Origin: an uncultured Pelagibacteraceae bacterium
GTDB taxonomy: Bacteria > Pseudomonadota > Alphaproteobacteria > Pelagibacterales > Pelagibacteraceae
NCBI GenBank assembly: GCA_902630065.1
Contig: CACOTF010000002.1
Coordinates: 1 to 64,000 of the forward strand
Reading direction: 5' to 3'
Length of the DNA: 64,000 bases
In this document: positions 1-8,080 of the stretch, piece by piece
Position numbering within the stretch: position 1 is the first letter of the stretch
How the letters are laid out: the number at the start of each line of letters is the position of its first letter
Program-made: the position numbers and the translations under genes
Notes under the pieces: model-generated
Seen by the model: only the letters and a program-made list of their open reading frames with translations
Told to the model about the DNA's origin: nothing
The model's database searches: none

Positions 1-554
1 ATAAAATTCAGGTTCCATTTACTCCTGGAAGAGGAGATGCAAGACAAGATCAAACAGATGTAAATTCATTTGGATTACTTGAGCCGCAAGCGGATGGTTT
101 TAGAAACTACATGAAAAAAGGTAAATCTCATGTTTCAGCTGAGGAAAAATTAATTGATAAGGCACAATTAATGGGATTAACGGCACCAGAGATGACAGTG
201 CTTGTCGGAGGAATGAGAGTTTTAGATACAAACTATGACAGTTCTAAAAATGGAGTTTTCACAAAAAAACCTGGAACTCTATCAACAGATTATTTTGTAA
301 ATCTTCTCGATATGAGCACTACTTGGAAAGAAACTGATAAATCTGAGCAATATTTTGTTGGTAAAGATAGAAAGTCAAAAAAAGCCAAGTGGAAAGGTTC
401 AAGAGTTGACCTTATTTTTGGCTCTAATTCTCAATTAAGAGCATTAGCCGAAGTATATGCTTGCAAAGACTCATCGGACAAATTTATCAAAGACTTTGTG
501 ACCGCATGGGTCAAAGTGATGAATGCAGATAGATTTGATTTAAGATTAAATTAG
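1..554 (+). CDS. katG: Catalase-peroxidase, C-terminal part (5' truncated by window edge)
   Basis: This is the end of a bifunctional heme catalase-peroxidase, which removes hydrogen peroxide. The reading frame is open from base 3, so the gene starts before the window; about 183 residues remain. The visible part matches the C-terminal peroxidase-like domain: a [16 protein letters not shown] segment, [13 protein letters not shown], then [16 protein letters not shown] and [15 protein letters not shown] near the end. The N-terminal catalytic domain with the heme pocket and the Met-Tyr-Trp adduct lies outside the window and cannot be checked. A dioxygenase-like gene follows 22 bp downstream on the same strand, so co-transcription is possible. 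The family assignment is firm; whether the complete protein is active cannot be judged here. Confidence 0.93.
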   Translation, partial: KIQVPFTPGRGDARQDQTDVNSFGLLEPQADGFRNYMKKGKSHVSAEEKLIDKAQLMGLTAPEMTVLVGGMRVLDTNYDSSKNGVFTKKPGTLSTDYFVNLLDMSTTWKETDKSEQYFVGKDRKSKKAKWKGSRVDLIFGSNSQLRALAEVYACKDSSDKFIKDFVTAWVKVMNADRFDLRLN

Positions 555-576
555 TATAGAAAAAGGCGGAAAAAAA

Positions 577-1170
577 ATGACATCATTAAATTTCGAAGAT
601 TTTTATAAAGTACCTGAAATCAAGTTTGATATTTCGAGGCTGAGAAGAGATTTAGATTCAATATTAGAGAAAAAAAGATTTAATTCACCAGGAGTAACTC
701 ATTTTGGTGCAATTCCATTAAATCAAATTCCTAATGATGAAGAGTCAATTAAGGGAAATAATATAAGAGGAAAATATTGGACTATTGCTGATGAGACAGG
801 CAAAGAAGTTTCAAGAGATATTGATATTGATGAATCTAAATATACTCAATTAGTACCTGAATTTGAGAAAACCTATTTTAAGGAAGTTTATGAAACTTTA
901 AGTAAAAAATTTAAATTAGGTAGAGTTAGGCTTCTATTAAAAGAGCCTAGATCAGTATTAAGTTGGCATAAAGATCCAGAGTGTAGATTGCATGTTCCAA
1001 TAGTAACTAATGCAGGCTGCTCAATGGTTATAGAAAATGTTGCAAAACATTTGCCTGCAGATGGGCATGTATGGATTACTAATAATACAAAATATCATAA
1101 CTTTTTTAATGGAGGAGAACAGGCACGGATTCATTTAGTTGCATGTGTCCTTGAAAGCCCGTTTAAATAA
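577..1170 (+). CDS. Aspartyl/asparaginyl beta-hydroxylase-like 2OG-Fe(II) dioxygenase
   Basis: A 197-residue protein resembling the compact bacterial aspartyl/asparaginyl beta-hydroxylase family (2-oxoglutarate and Fe(II) dependent). A double-stranded beta-helix core is suggested by SWHKDPECRLHVPI (H131 and D133 as the HxD iron ligands), a distal histidine in TKYHNFFNGG (H174) and R184 as the likely 2-oxoglutarate partner in QARIHLVAC. The start is the first ATG after katG. It sits between katG and a small membrane protein on the same strand (2 bp gap to the latter). Its substrate is unknown. Members of this fold can hydroxylate peptides or small molecules; nothing in the sequence decides between them. 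Confidence 0.75.
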   Translation: MTSLNFEDFYKVPEIKFDISRLRRDLDSILEKKRFNSPGVTHFGAIPLNQIPNDEESIKGNNIRGKYWTIADETGKEVSRDIDIDESKYTQLVPEFEKTYFKEVYETLSKKFKLGRVRLLLKEPRSVLSWHKDPECRLHVPIVTNAGCSMVIENVAKHLPADGHVWITNNTKYHNFFNGGEQARIHLVACVLESPFK

Positions 1171-1172
1171 TT

Positions 1173-1412
1173 ATGGAAGTTACTAACGGTATTTTTAAAG
1201 CTGCCGGTCAAATTTATTCCAATAACAGAGGATCTATTTTAAGAACAATTGTTTATACACTTGGTCATTTTGCAATTGCTATAACAGTTTTGATGCTAGT
1301 TGCTGATGTATCTTTTATGATAGCTTTAACTGATGCAATAGTGGAGCCAATTGCTAATTCTATTTGGTATTTTGTTTTAGACAAATGGTGGGCAAGTAAA
1401 TCAAAAAGTTAA
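1173..1412 (+). CDS. DUF2061-family small membrane protein
   Basis: A 79-residue predicted inner-membrane protein. The pattern SILRTIVYTLGHFAIAITVLM, then a second hydrophobic stretch and a terminal IANSIWYFVLDKWWAS, is typical of DUF2061 proteins, which carry two short membrane segments and an aromatic-rich tail. The family has no established function. It starts 2 bp after the dioxygenase stop, so the two are almost certainly translated from one message. A Fur-like palindrome overlaps its stop codon. Confidence 0.7.
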   Translation: MEVTNGIFKAAGQIYSNNRGSILRTIVYTLGHFAIAITVLMLVADVSFMIALTDAIVEPIANSIWYFVLDKWWASKSKS

Positions 1413-1426
1413 TAATAATCATTATC
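1408..1426. promoter_or_regulatory. Fur-box-like palindrome
   Basis: GTTAATAATAATCATTATC matches 17 of 19 positions of the enterobacterial Fur consensus GATAATGATAATCATTATC. It overlaps the stop codon of the DUF2061 gene and lies upstream of two further palindromes with the same AATAAT-A-ATTATT style core. In DNA this AT-rich, chance matches are more likely, so binding is only a hypothesis. Confidence 0.35.
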
Positions 1427-1466
1427 AAAAAAAATTAATAAAAAATTTTATAAGGATAATTTGTAG

Positions 1467-1514
1467 TAATAATAATTATTCGCAAAAAAAATGCGTTAAT
1501 AATAATTATTCGCA
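1467..1514. repeat. Tandem 18-bp direct repeat carrying a 6-1-6 palindrome
   Basis: TAATAATAATTATTCGCA occurs at 1467-1484 and again at 1497-1514, 30 bp start to start (about three helical turns). Each copy contains the perfect palindrome AATAAT-A-ATTATT followed by CGCA. TGCG at 1492-1495 makes a larger TGCG...CGCA dyad around the second copy. The arrangement lies about 45 bp upstream of the cysteine-rich ORF and resembles a tandem operator for a Fur-family (Fur/Mur/Zur/Irr) regulator. The identity of the regulator is inferred only. Confidence 0.5.
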
Positions 1515-1558
1515 GTGATATTTCTTGAAAATAAATTTTTGATATTTAATTTTATCAT

Positions 1559-1738
1559 ATGCAAATTGAAAACTATCACTGTAAAAAATGTGGACTAACA
1601 ATTTCATCAACTTGTTCTAAGTGTGATAAAATAGTTGATGTTGAAGTTCTTGATGATGGTTGCATTGTTCAAAAAACAAAATGTGTTGATTGCGCAAATG
1701 TACCAGTAATCAAAGACGTATGTGTCCAACAAAAATAA
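1559..1738 (+). CDS. Cysteine-rich 59-residue protein, probable metal-binding zinc ribbon
   Basis: A short ORF starting ATCATATGC and ending TAA at 1736-1738. The product has eight cysteines: CKKC at 8-11, CSKC at 19-22, C35, CVDC at 42-45 and C54. Three CxxC knuckles in 59 residues are a clear sign of a zinc or iron site rather than random translation. I do not recognise a named family. It stands alone, with the palindromic repeat pair just upstream and a converging SH3-domain gene 26 bp downstream. If the palindromes are Fur-family operators, this protein could be part of a metal response; that is inference. Confidence 0.6.
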   Translation: MQIENYHCKKCGLTISSTCSKCDKIVDVEVLDDGCIVQKTKCVDCANVPVIKDVCVQQK

Positions 1739-1764
1739 TCAGTTAATATATATATTTCAAAGGG

Positions 1765-2217
1765 TTAGTTGATTTTTCCCCAAAGATTTTCTTGATCAAC
1801 CCACCCTTTAAAACTTTTTGTTTCTACTAAACACCAATTTCTCTCACATTTTTTTACTAACAATAATCTTCCAGTTTCTATTTTAGCCAATGGTTTGGAA
1901 AATTTAGTTGGTTTTTTGAAAAGAATTTTATTTGACGCAGTTATAAAGGATTTTGATTGCTTCAATTGAGATATATGTATCCACCCACCATTTTTTTTAT
2001 TATCAATTATTCTTCTAAAATTTTCTTTTTTATCAATCACTTTTACTGGCAAGTTTATTTTCTTGTAAATATACTTTATTGGATAATCAAAACTTGGTCC
2101 ATATCTTACGTTTACCTTATTATTTTTAAGCATTAAAAATTTTTCATTATCCTCCGAAATGGCATTCGAGGTAAAAAATATTATGATTAAAATCTTGAGG
2201 ATTAATTGCACAAGCAA
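1765..2217 (-). CDS. Exported bacterial SH3-domain protein
   Basis: A 150-residue protein with a hydrophobic N-terminus (LILKILIIIFFTSNAIS) consistent with a signal peptide. It is followed by SH3-like repeats: VNVRYGPSFDYPIKYIY with GGWIHISQL, then ILFKKPTKFSKPLAKI with CLVETKSFKGWV. These match the SH3-like families found in alphaproteobacterial periplasmic proteins, usually linked to cell-wall or surface binding. The start is ambiguous: TTG at 2217 or GTG at 2211, both overlapping the 3' end of the upstream moeB-like gene by 10-16 bp. It is the last gene of the ubiE-to-SH3 operon. Exact function unknown. Confidence 0.7.
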   Translation of the reverse strand: MLVQLILKILIIIFFTSNAISEDNEKFLMLKNNKVNVRYGPSFDYPIKYIYKKINLPVKVIDKKENFRRIIDNKKNGGWIHISQLKQSKSFITASNKILFKKPTKFSKPLAKIETGRLLLVKKCERNWCLVETKSFKGWVDQENLWGKIN

Positions 2218-2954
2218 CCTCTTTTTTTAGTAAATTTTATTTTTCTAAATTCTAGTTTTTTTAGATTAACCACCAGAATTGATGAGTGAAGACTTTTGTC
2301 AGAAGAAATTATGTTTTTTAAAACTTCATTTGCTTGCATACTCCCAATTATATTTGATGTAGTTCCTAATATTCCTTCACTTTCACAATTTAAAACTTCA
2401 TCAGAAGGTTCCGACTGGTAAAAACATTTTAAACATGGGCTTGATTTATTATTAAAATCGAATGAAAAAATATGTCCATCAAATTTGCTAATAGCACCAA
2501 CTATTAATTTTCTTTTATATTTTAATGAAAATTTATTTATTAAAAATTTAGTTTTAAAATTATCTGTTCCATCTACAATTATATCGAAATCTTTTACAAT
2601 TTTATTTAAATTTTTCTCTGATGCTTTTTCTTTTAAAATTTTGACTTTTACATCTCTGTTAATTAATTTTATTCTTCTTTTAAAGATATCAACCTTAAAT
2701 TTTCCAACATCTTTTGAAGTATACAAAATTTGTCTTTGAAGATTTGAAATATCTACTTTATCGTGATCAATAGCACCTATATACCCTACACCGCATCTAG
2801 CCAACAAATCTGCAACTGGACTACCTAATCCACCAATTCCTATAATTAAAACTTTTGAATTAATTATTTTCTTTTGTCCTAATATACCAATATCCTTAAG
2901 TATTATTTGTCTAGAGTATCTCTCAAGCTTTCGTTTAGATAATGAATTTTTCAC
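2202..2954 (-). CDS. ThiF/MoeB/HesA-family adenylyltransferase
   Basis: A 250-residue E1-like enzyme that adenylates the C-terminal glycine of a small sulfur-carrier protein (MoaD, ThiS or similar). Visible are the N-terminal helix ERYSRQIIL, the nucleotide-binding GIGGLGS loop at 39-45, DISNLQRQILY at 68-78, DGTDNF at 128-133, and zinc-type cysteine pairs C174/C177 and C247/C249. C190 could be the catalytic cysteine. The start codon is GTG, overlapping the dut stop in a GTGA junction, which supports translational coupling. The sequence does not separate MoeB from ThiF. No carrier-protein gene is nearby. Confidence 0.85.
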   Translation of the reverse strand: MKNSLSKRKLERYSRQIILKDIGILGQKKIINSKVLIIGIGGLGSPVADLLARCGVGYIGAIDHDKVDISNLQRQILYTSKDVGKFKVDIFKRRIKLINRDVKVKILKEKASEKNLNKIVKDFDIIVDGTDNFKTKFLINKFSLKYKRKLIVGAISKFDGHIFSFDFNNKSSPCLKCFYQSEPSDEVLNCESEGILGTTSNIIGSMQANEVLKNIISSDKSLHSSILVVNLKKLEFRKIKFTKKRGCLCN

Positions 2955-3388
2955 TTACCCGTTGATCCAAATCCACCGGAACCTCTAATTGTCTCAGGCA
3001 AAGTTTCTACAGTTTCAAAATCTACTTTTAGAATTGGCATTAGTATCATTTGAGCAATTCTATCATCGTTATTTACTGTAAAGTCTTTATCTCCATGATT
3101 AAATAAAATTACTTTTATTTCTCCTCTATAGTCACTATCAATTGTTCCAGGAGTATTTAATACACTTATATTATTTTTAGCTGCTAAACCTGATCGTGGC
3201 CTGATCTGAACTTCGGTATCCTCAGGTATTGCAATGGATATACCTGTTGGCACTAAAGCGTTTTCGCCCGGCTTAATTACTATTTTCTTTTCAATGAATG
3301 CAGTCAAATCTAGTCCAGATGATCCTGTTGTTTTATATTCTGGCAGTTTAACTTTCTTGTCTAATTTTTTAATTAAGACTTTCACCAT
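2951..3388 (-). CDS. dut: dUTP diphosphatase (dUTPase)
   Basis: Hydrolyses dUTP to dUMP and pyrophosphate, keeping uracil out of DNA and supplying dTMP synthesis; the trimeric enzyme is cytosolic. At 145 residues it has normal family length. All motifs are present: GSSGLDL (22-28), RPRSGLA (63-69), GTIDSDYRGEI (81-91) with the catalytic Asp and stacking Tyr, RIAQMI (110-115) and the C-terminal flap RGSGGFGSTG (135-144). It lies 4 bp after coaBC and overlaps the next gene by 4 bp, as expected inside an operon; coaBC-dut adjacency is common in proteobacteria. Confidence 0.97.
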   Translation of the reverse strand: MVKVLIKKLDKKVKLPEYKTTGSSGLDLTAFIEKKIVIKPGENALVPTGISIAIPEDTEVQIRPRSGLAAKNNISVLNTPGTIDSDYRGEIKVILFNHGDKDFTVNNDDRIAQMILMPILKVDFETVETLPETIRGSGGFGSTGK

Positions 3389-3392
3389 TAAG

Positions 3393-4592
3393 TTAATTAA
3401 TCTGTTGAATTATTCTTTTGACTATTTCTTCAGCAACCAATGATTTACTCATCTTTTCAAAATTTTCTTCAGGTTTATCTTTGTAAAATATAGAAATTTT
3501 ATTAAAATCTGATCCAAATCCTATAGTTTGATCTGAGACATCATTTGCAATTACCCAGTCACAATTTTTTTCATTCAACTTCTCTTTTGCATTTGTCGAG
3601 AGATTATTTGTTTCTGCTGCAAAACCAATTGTTATTTTTGGTCTTAATGAATTATGATTAGATATATGATTTAAAATATCGATATTTTTTTCTAGCTCTA
3701 AGTTAAACTCTTCATTCTTTTTAATCTTTGTACTTTTATAATTTTTCACTTTAAAATCAGAAACAGCTGCAGAAAAAATAGCTACATCTGTTGGTAGATT
3801 ATTTAAACTTTCTTTGAACATCTCTTCAGCTGTTTCAACACTTACAAAATTAACACCATCCAAAGGTTTAATGCTTGTCTTTCCAGAAATAAGTGTCGTA
3901 TCAAATCCATTGTCTCTAAGACATTTGGCTATCTCATATCCTTGTTTGCCACTGGATTTATTTGTAATAAATCTTACAGGATCAATATATTCATTAGTTG
4001 GTCCGGCAGTAACTAAAGCTTTTAATTTTTTATTTTTATCTAAATTAGAAAAATAATTTTTAAGCGTATTGACTATTTCATTTGGTTCTGTCATTTTTCC
4101 TTCACCGTATTCACCACATGCCATATCCCCTATCTCTGGCCCAATAATTTTGTATCCAAAGCTTTTTAATTTTAATATGTTTTCTCTAGTAGAAGGATGC
4201 TCCCACATTCTTACATTCATTGCCGGTGCTAAAAATATTTGTTTGTTAGAGGCTAATAAAACAGTAGACGCCAAATCTTCTGCATTTCCAGAGGCTACTT
4301 TAGATATGGTATTAGCTGTAATTGGTGCAACTAATACTGCATCAGCCCATCTTGATAAAGATATGTGGTCCATCTCAGCTTCGTTCTCTGCACTAAATAT
4401 ATTGTCATAAACTTTTTCTTGGGAAAGAGACGAAACAGATAGTGGAGTTACAAATTCTTTTGCATTTTTTGTTAATATAGTTTTTACACTAGCACCATTT
4501 TTCCTAAATAATCTTATTAACTCAAGACTTTTGTAAGCAGAAATTCCACCACATATAATTAACAGTATTTTTTTATTCTCAAAATAATTCAT
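3393..4592 (-). CDS. coaBC: Bifunctional phosphopantothenoylcysteine decarboxylase / synthetase
   Basis: Catalyses two steps of coenzyme A synthesis: coupling of 4'-phosphopantothenate with cysteine (CoaB) and FMN-dependent decarboxylation to 4'-phosphopantetheine (CoaC). At 399 residues it has standard fused length. The N-terminal flavoprotein half shows ICGGISAYKSLELIR, DHISLSRWADAVLVAPIT, the PAMN..MW motif and the CGEYGEGKM flap. The C-terminal half starts near LVTAGPTNEYIDPVRFITN and includes SSGKQGYEIA and FSAAVSDFK. It starts with ATG, 8 bp downstream of ubiB in the same operon. Confidence 0.97.
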   Translation of the reverse strand: MNYFENKKILLIICGGISAYKSLELIRLFRKNGASVKTILTKNAKEFVTPLSVSSLSQEKVYDNIFSAENEAEMDHISLSRWADAVLVAPITANTISKVASGNAEDLASTVLLASNKQIFLAPAMNVRMWEHPSTRENILKLKSFGYKIIGPEIGDMACGEYGEGKMTEPNEIVNTLKNYFSNLDKNKKLKALVTAGPTNEYIDPVRFITNKSSGKQGYEIAKCLRDNGFDTTLISGKTSIKPLDGVNFVSVETAEEMFKESLNNLPTDVAIFSAAVSDFKVKNYKSTKIKKNEEFNLELEKNIDILNHISNHNSLRPKITIGFAAETNNLSTNAKEKLNEKNCDWVIANDVSDQTIGFGSDFNKISIFYKDKPEENFEKMSKSLVAEEIVKRIIQQIN

Positions 4593-4600
4593 CGTCGAGA

Positions 4601-6169
4601 TTAAAATACTACTAATCCTAAAATTACAAGTAATAATAAACCAATGATTGATTGATTTCTGAAAGCTACCATTTCATTTTTTTTTGTATTTAGATCATTA
4701 TACGTATTAGTATTTTGTGGAATTTGTCCACTTGCAAGAAATGTTAATGCTTGGTTTGCTTTATCCATTATTTGTGGCATTTCTGGTAATCTTTTTATAA
4801 CTTCTGCAGAATTTTTTAAAGTTTCATTTAATGTTTTTATAGGATCTTTTGTTTCTTTAAGCCATTTTTCAAGAACAGGTCTTGACGTTTCCCAAATGTT
4901 TGTCTCTGGATTTAATCTTCTTGCAACACCTTCAACTACTACCATGGTTTTCTGTAGCATGAGCAACTGTGGTTGAGTTTGCATATTAAATTTTTCTGTC
5001 ACATCAAAAAGTTGTTTGAGTAGTTTACCGCCAGATATATCTTTAATTGATTGACCAAATATTGGCTCTCCTATTGATCTAAGTGCTTGGGCGAGATCAT
5101 CAACAGGCACTTCTTTTGGAACTAGCCCTGCTGCCAAATGCACTTCAGCCACTTTTTTATAATCTCGTTTAATAAATCCATATAAAATCTCAGCAAGGAA
5201 TTTTTTACTCAAATCATCGAGCCTTCCCATTATACCAAAATCGATAGGAACTATTTGACCACTATTGTTTATAAAAATGTTACCTTGATGCATATCAGCA
5301 TGAAAAAAACCATCTCTAACAGCATGTCTTAGAAAATGTTGAATAATATCTGATGCAATTTTTTTGGTATCTATATTTCTTTTTTCTAACTCTTCTGTTT
5401 CTCTTATAGAGACACCTTCAACCCAGTCTAAAGTCATTACATTTTCACTTGTAAAGTTCCAATAGATTCTAGGAACTTGAAATCCACTGTCATTCTTAGT
5501 ATTTTCAGAATACTCATTAGCTGCAGCGGCTTCAAATCTTAAATCCATTTCTAAATTGGTTATTTCTTTTAGCAAATAAACAACCTCAACTAATTTAAGT
5601 CTTTTTGTCTTTTTGATAATTGACTCAGTTAAAAAAGCAAAAAGCATCAAAGCATCAATTTCTTCGTTGAATATTTTTTTTATATTTGGTCGTAAAATTT
5701 TTATAGCCACATCTTTAATTGTGCCACTATCATTTATTTGCGCTTTATGAACTTGAGCTATAGATGCTGCTGCCACTGGTTCAGATAGATTTATAATTGA
5801 ATTAAAACTATCTTCTCCTAGATCTTTTTTGATAATTTCTTTAGCTTTAGATAATTTAAATGGAGGCAAACGATCTTGTAAACCCTCTAGTTGCTTTGAT
5901 AACTTTTCTCCAATTATATCTGGTCTAGTTGCTAGAAATTGACCTAATTTAATGAATGTTGTGCCCATAGATTGCAAGGAGTTTGATAATCTTTCACCTT
6001 CAGTTTCATTTACAAAAGAATTATCTTTTTTTGAAAACGATAAAGACAACAAATAGAATAAAATTTTTATCCCAATCGGTGGATTATGAAACTTTGTGAA
6101 TATACTTAAAGCGTCAGATTTTGCTAATTTTCTTCCAAGCTTAAAAAGTATGTATAATTTTTTAATCAT
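4601..6169 (-). CDS. ubiB: UbiB-type atypical kinase/ATPase of ubiquinone biosynthesis
   Basis: An accessory factor for coenzyme Q biosynthesis, belonging to the ABC1/ADCK/UbiB atypical kinase family and membrane-associated. Visible are the KxGQ-type motif FIKLGQFLATRPDI, the alanine-rich loop AAASIAQVHKA, the HADMHQGNIF catalytic loop, the PIDFGIMGRL metal motif and a hydrophobic C-terminal helix (SIIGLLLLVILGLVVF) as membrane anchor. An in-frame TTG occurs at 6178, but ATG at 6169 gives a 4-bp ATGA overlap with ubiE and is preferred (522 residues). Together with ubiE immediately upstream it forms a quinone-synthesis pair. Confidence 0.94.
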   Translation of the reverse strand: MIKKLYILFKLGRKLAKSDALSIFTKFHNPPIGIKILFYLLSLSFSKKDNSFVNETEGERLSNSLQSMGTTFIKLGQFLATRPDIIGEKLSKQLEGLQDRLPPFKLSKAKEIIKKDLGEDSFNSIINLSEPVAAASIAQVHKAQINDSGTIKDVAIKILRPNIKKIFNEEIDALMLFAFLTESIIKKTKRLKLVEVVYLLKEITNLEMDLRFEAAAANEYSENTKNDSGFQVPRIYWNFTSENVMTLDWVEGVSIRETEELEKRNIDTKKIASDIIQHFLRHAVRDGFFHADMHQGNIFINNSGQIVPIDFGIMGRLDDLSKKFLAEILYGFIKRDYKKVAEVHLAAGLVPKEVPVDDLAQALRSIGEPIFGQSIKDISGGKLLKQLFDVTEKFNMQTQPQLLMLQKTMVVVEGVARRLNPETNIWETSRPVLEKWLKETKDPIKTLNETLKNSAEVIKRLPEMPQIMDKANQALTFLASGQIPQNTNTYNDLNTKKNEMVAFRNQSIIGLLLLVILGLVVF

Positions 6170-6873
6170 ATTTTCCAACCTGAATGAATAGCTACTATTC
6201 CACCAGAATAGTTTCTATACTCACATTTAATAAAATTATTTTTCACCATTAAACCCTTTAATTCCTCTTGATTAACAAATTCTTGGATACTTTTAATTAG
6301 ATATTCATAAGGCTCTTTTTCACCAACCACAAATTTTCCTATTTCTGGAATTAATTTAGAGTATCTTTTATAGACTAAATCTAAATTTAAATTTTGAATT
6401 TTTGAAAATTCTAAACAAAAAAATCTACCTCCTGACTTTAAAACTCTGTAAGCTTCACTTAAGGATTTATTAATATTTTTTGTATTTCTTAAACCAAAAC
6501 TGATTGTGTAATAATCACATGAATTAGATTTTAGAGGCAATTTCTCTGCCGACCCCTTAATCCACTTGATATTTTTGTAATTTGAAAGTCTATTTTTTCC
6601 CTTTTTCATCATTCCTTCATTGGGATCAATACAATATATTTCTGTATTTTTATTTGAACTATTATCGATATAAAGTTTTGCTATATCACCCGTCCCACAT
6701 GCAACATCTACTAGAATTTTATTTTTTCCTGGGTTCATCCAATTTATTAAATTTCTTTTCCAGATTCTATGAACTCCAAGTGACATTAAATCATTCATGA
6801 TATCGTATTTATCATAAACTTTATCAAACACACCTTGGACTAGACCTTTTTTATTTTGAAGATATTGTTGCAT
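6166..6873 (-). CDS. ubiE: Ubiquinone/menaquinone biosynthesis C-methyltransferase
   Basis: A SAM-dependent methyltransferase that C-methylates the benzoquinol ring during ubiquinone synthesis. At 235 residues it shows the family N-terminus VFDKVYDKYDIMNDLMSLGVHRIWKR, the SAM-binding motif VDVACGTGDIA, the acidic CIDPNEGMM segment and the signature FGLRNTKN with EAYRVLKSGGRF. It is the first gene of the ubiE-ubiB-coaBC-dut-moeB-SH3 operon and is divergent from mutM, with only 32 bp between the two start codons. Confidence 0.96.
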   Translation of the reverse strand: MQQYLQNKKGLVQGVFDKVYDKYDIMNDLMSLGVHRIWKRNLINWMNPGKNKILVDVACGTGDIAKLYIDNSSNKNTEIYCIDPNEGMMKKGKNRLSNYKNIKWIKGSAEKLPLKSNSCDYYTISFGLRNTKNINKSLSEAYRVLKSGGRFFCLEFSKIQNLNLDLVYKRYSKLIPEIGKFVVGEKEPYEYLIKSIQEFVNQEELKGLMVKNNFIKCEYRNYSGGIVAIHSGWKI

Positions 6874-6905
6874 AAATTAAATAATATTAATTAATATAAT
6901 AATAA

Positions 6906-7769
6906 ATGCCAGAATTGCCAGAAGTAGAAGTTGTTAAAGAGTCACTAAGTAGAACAATAACAGGAAAAAAAATAAAAAAAGTAAGTATTAAGAATAGGAA
7001 TTTAAGGTTTAAAATAAAAAAAGGTTTTGAAACAAGACTTCAATCAAAATTAATAAAAAAAGTTAAGAGGTTTTCAAAATACATTATACTGGTTTTAAAT
7101 GATGAAAAATATTGTTTAATTCATCTTGGAATGTCTGGCACTATACATCTTTTAAGAAAAAATATTTTAAATCAAAAAACTAATGCAAGTTTTTACCACA
7201 GTCCTTATTTGCCAAAAAAACATAACCATGTGTTTTTGGAATTTGATAACATAAAAATTATATATAATGATCCTAGAAGATTTGGTTATTTCAAATTATT
7301 AGATAATAAGAATAGTTTAGAAAATTTTGTAAATAATTATGGTCCTGAACCTTTTTCTTCGAAATTTAATCTTAATTACATAAAAAAATATTTTTATAAT
7401 AAGGAAAAGAATATAAAAAATTTCCTCTTAGATCAAAAGTTTGTTTCGGGTTTGGGAAATATTTATGCTAGTGAAATTTTATTCAATTGTAAAATAAATC
7501 CGAAAAAAAAAGCAAAATCTTTAAGTGTAAACGATTGTATTAATATTATAAAATATTCAAGAAAAATTTTAAATTTAGCAATAAAAAAAGGAGGTTCTAG
7601 TATTAGAGATTTTAAAAATACAGTTGGTAAAAATGGATCTTTTCAAGATAACTTTAAAGTATACAATAGAGAGAATAAGAGTTGTTTTTCTCCAGGATGT
7701 AAAGGAACAATAAAAAAAAAATTTATCACTAATAGATCAACTTTTTTTTGTAATATTTGTCAAAAATAA
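6906..7769 (+). CDS. mutM: Formamidopyrimidine-DNA glycosylase
   Basis: A base-excision repair enzyme that removes 8-oxoguanine and formamidopyrimidines and cleaves the abasic site. The protein begins MPELPEVEVVKESL, giving the catalytic Pro and Glu after Met removal, and has the conserved GMSGT loop, NDPRRFG, GLGNIYASEILF (helix-two-turn-helix) and a C-terminal zinc finger with C-x4-C (CFSPGC) and C-x2-C (CNIC). At 287 residues it has usual length. Its 3' end is 50 bp from the true rpsT start. The mutM-rpsT-dnaA neighbourhood with ubiE/ubiB/coaBC/dut on the other side is common in alphaproteobacteria. Confidence 0.97.
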   Translation: MPELPEVEVVKESLSRTITGKKIKKVSIKNRNLRFKIKKGFETRLQSKLIKKVKRFSKYIILVLNDEKYCLIHLGMSGTIHLLRKNILNQKTNASFYHSPYLPKKHNHVFLEFDNIKIIYNDPRRFGYFKLLDNKNSLENFVNNYGPEPFSSKFNLNYIKKYFYNKEKNIKNFLLDQKFVSGLGNIYASEILFNCKINPKKKAKSLSVNDCINIIKYSRKILNLAIKKGGSSIRDFKNTVGKNGSFQDNFKVYNRENKSCFSPGCKGTIKKKFITNRSTFFCNICQK

Positions 7770-7819
7770 AAAATTATTCTATTGACCGTATAAATTTCTC
7801 GTTATATACAATCGCGCTT

Positions 7820-8080
7820 ATGGCAAACACTAAATCAGCTATTAAACGAATTAGACGTATATCGCGTCAAACAACTGTAAATAAGTCTAGAAAGAGCAGG
7901 TTTAGATCTGCAATAAAAAAAATGAATTTAATTCTTGATAAAAAGGACAAAAAAGAAGCCTTAGCTTTTTTGCCAAAATTAAACTCTGAATTGATGAAAA
8001 TAGCTAAAACAGGCCTGATAAAAAAGCAAAATGCGTCAAGAAATATTTCTAGAATAACAAAAAAAATAAATTCCTTGTAA
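7820..8080 (+). CDS. rpsT: 30S ribosomal protein S20
   Basis: An 86-residue basic protein of the small ribosomal subunit that binds 16S rRNA. It begins MANTKSAIKRIRRISRQT, the classic S20 start, so the ATG at 7820 is chosen over an in-frame ATG at 7757 that would overlap mutM and add a non-conserved 21-residue leader. The Lys/Arg-rich helices and the C-terminal LIKKQNASRNISRITKKI fit the family. It lies just upstream of dnaA, as in most alphaproteobacteria. No rho-independent terminator is visible after it. Confidence 0.96.
   Translation: MANTKSAIKRIRRISRQTTVNKSRKSRFRSAIKKMNLILDKKDKKEALAFLPKLNSELMKIAKTGLIKKQNASRNISRITKKINSL

Noticed and set aside
4069..4410. 113-residue plus-strand ORF within coaBC
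   Set aside because: It overlaps essential CoaBC motifs on the other strand and looks like a reading-frame shadow.
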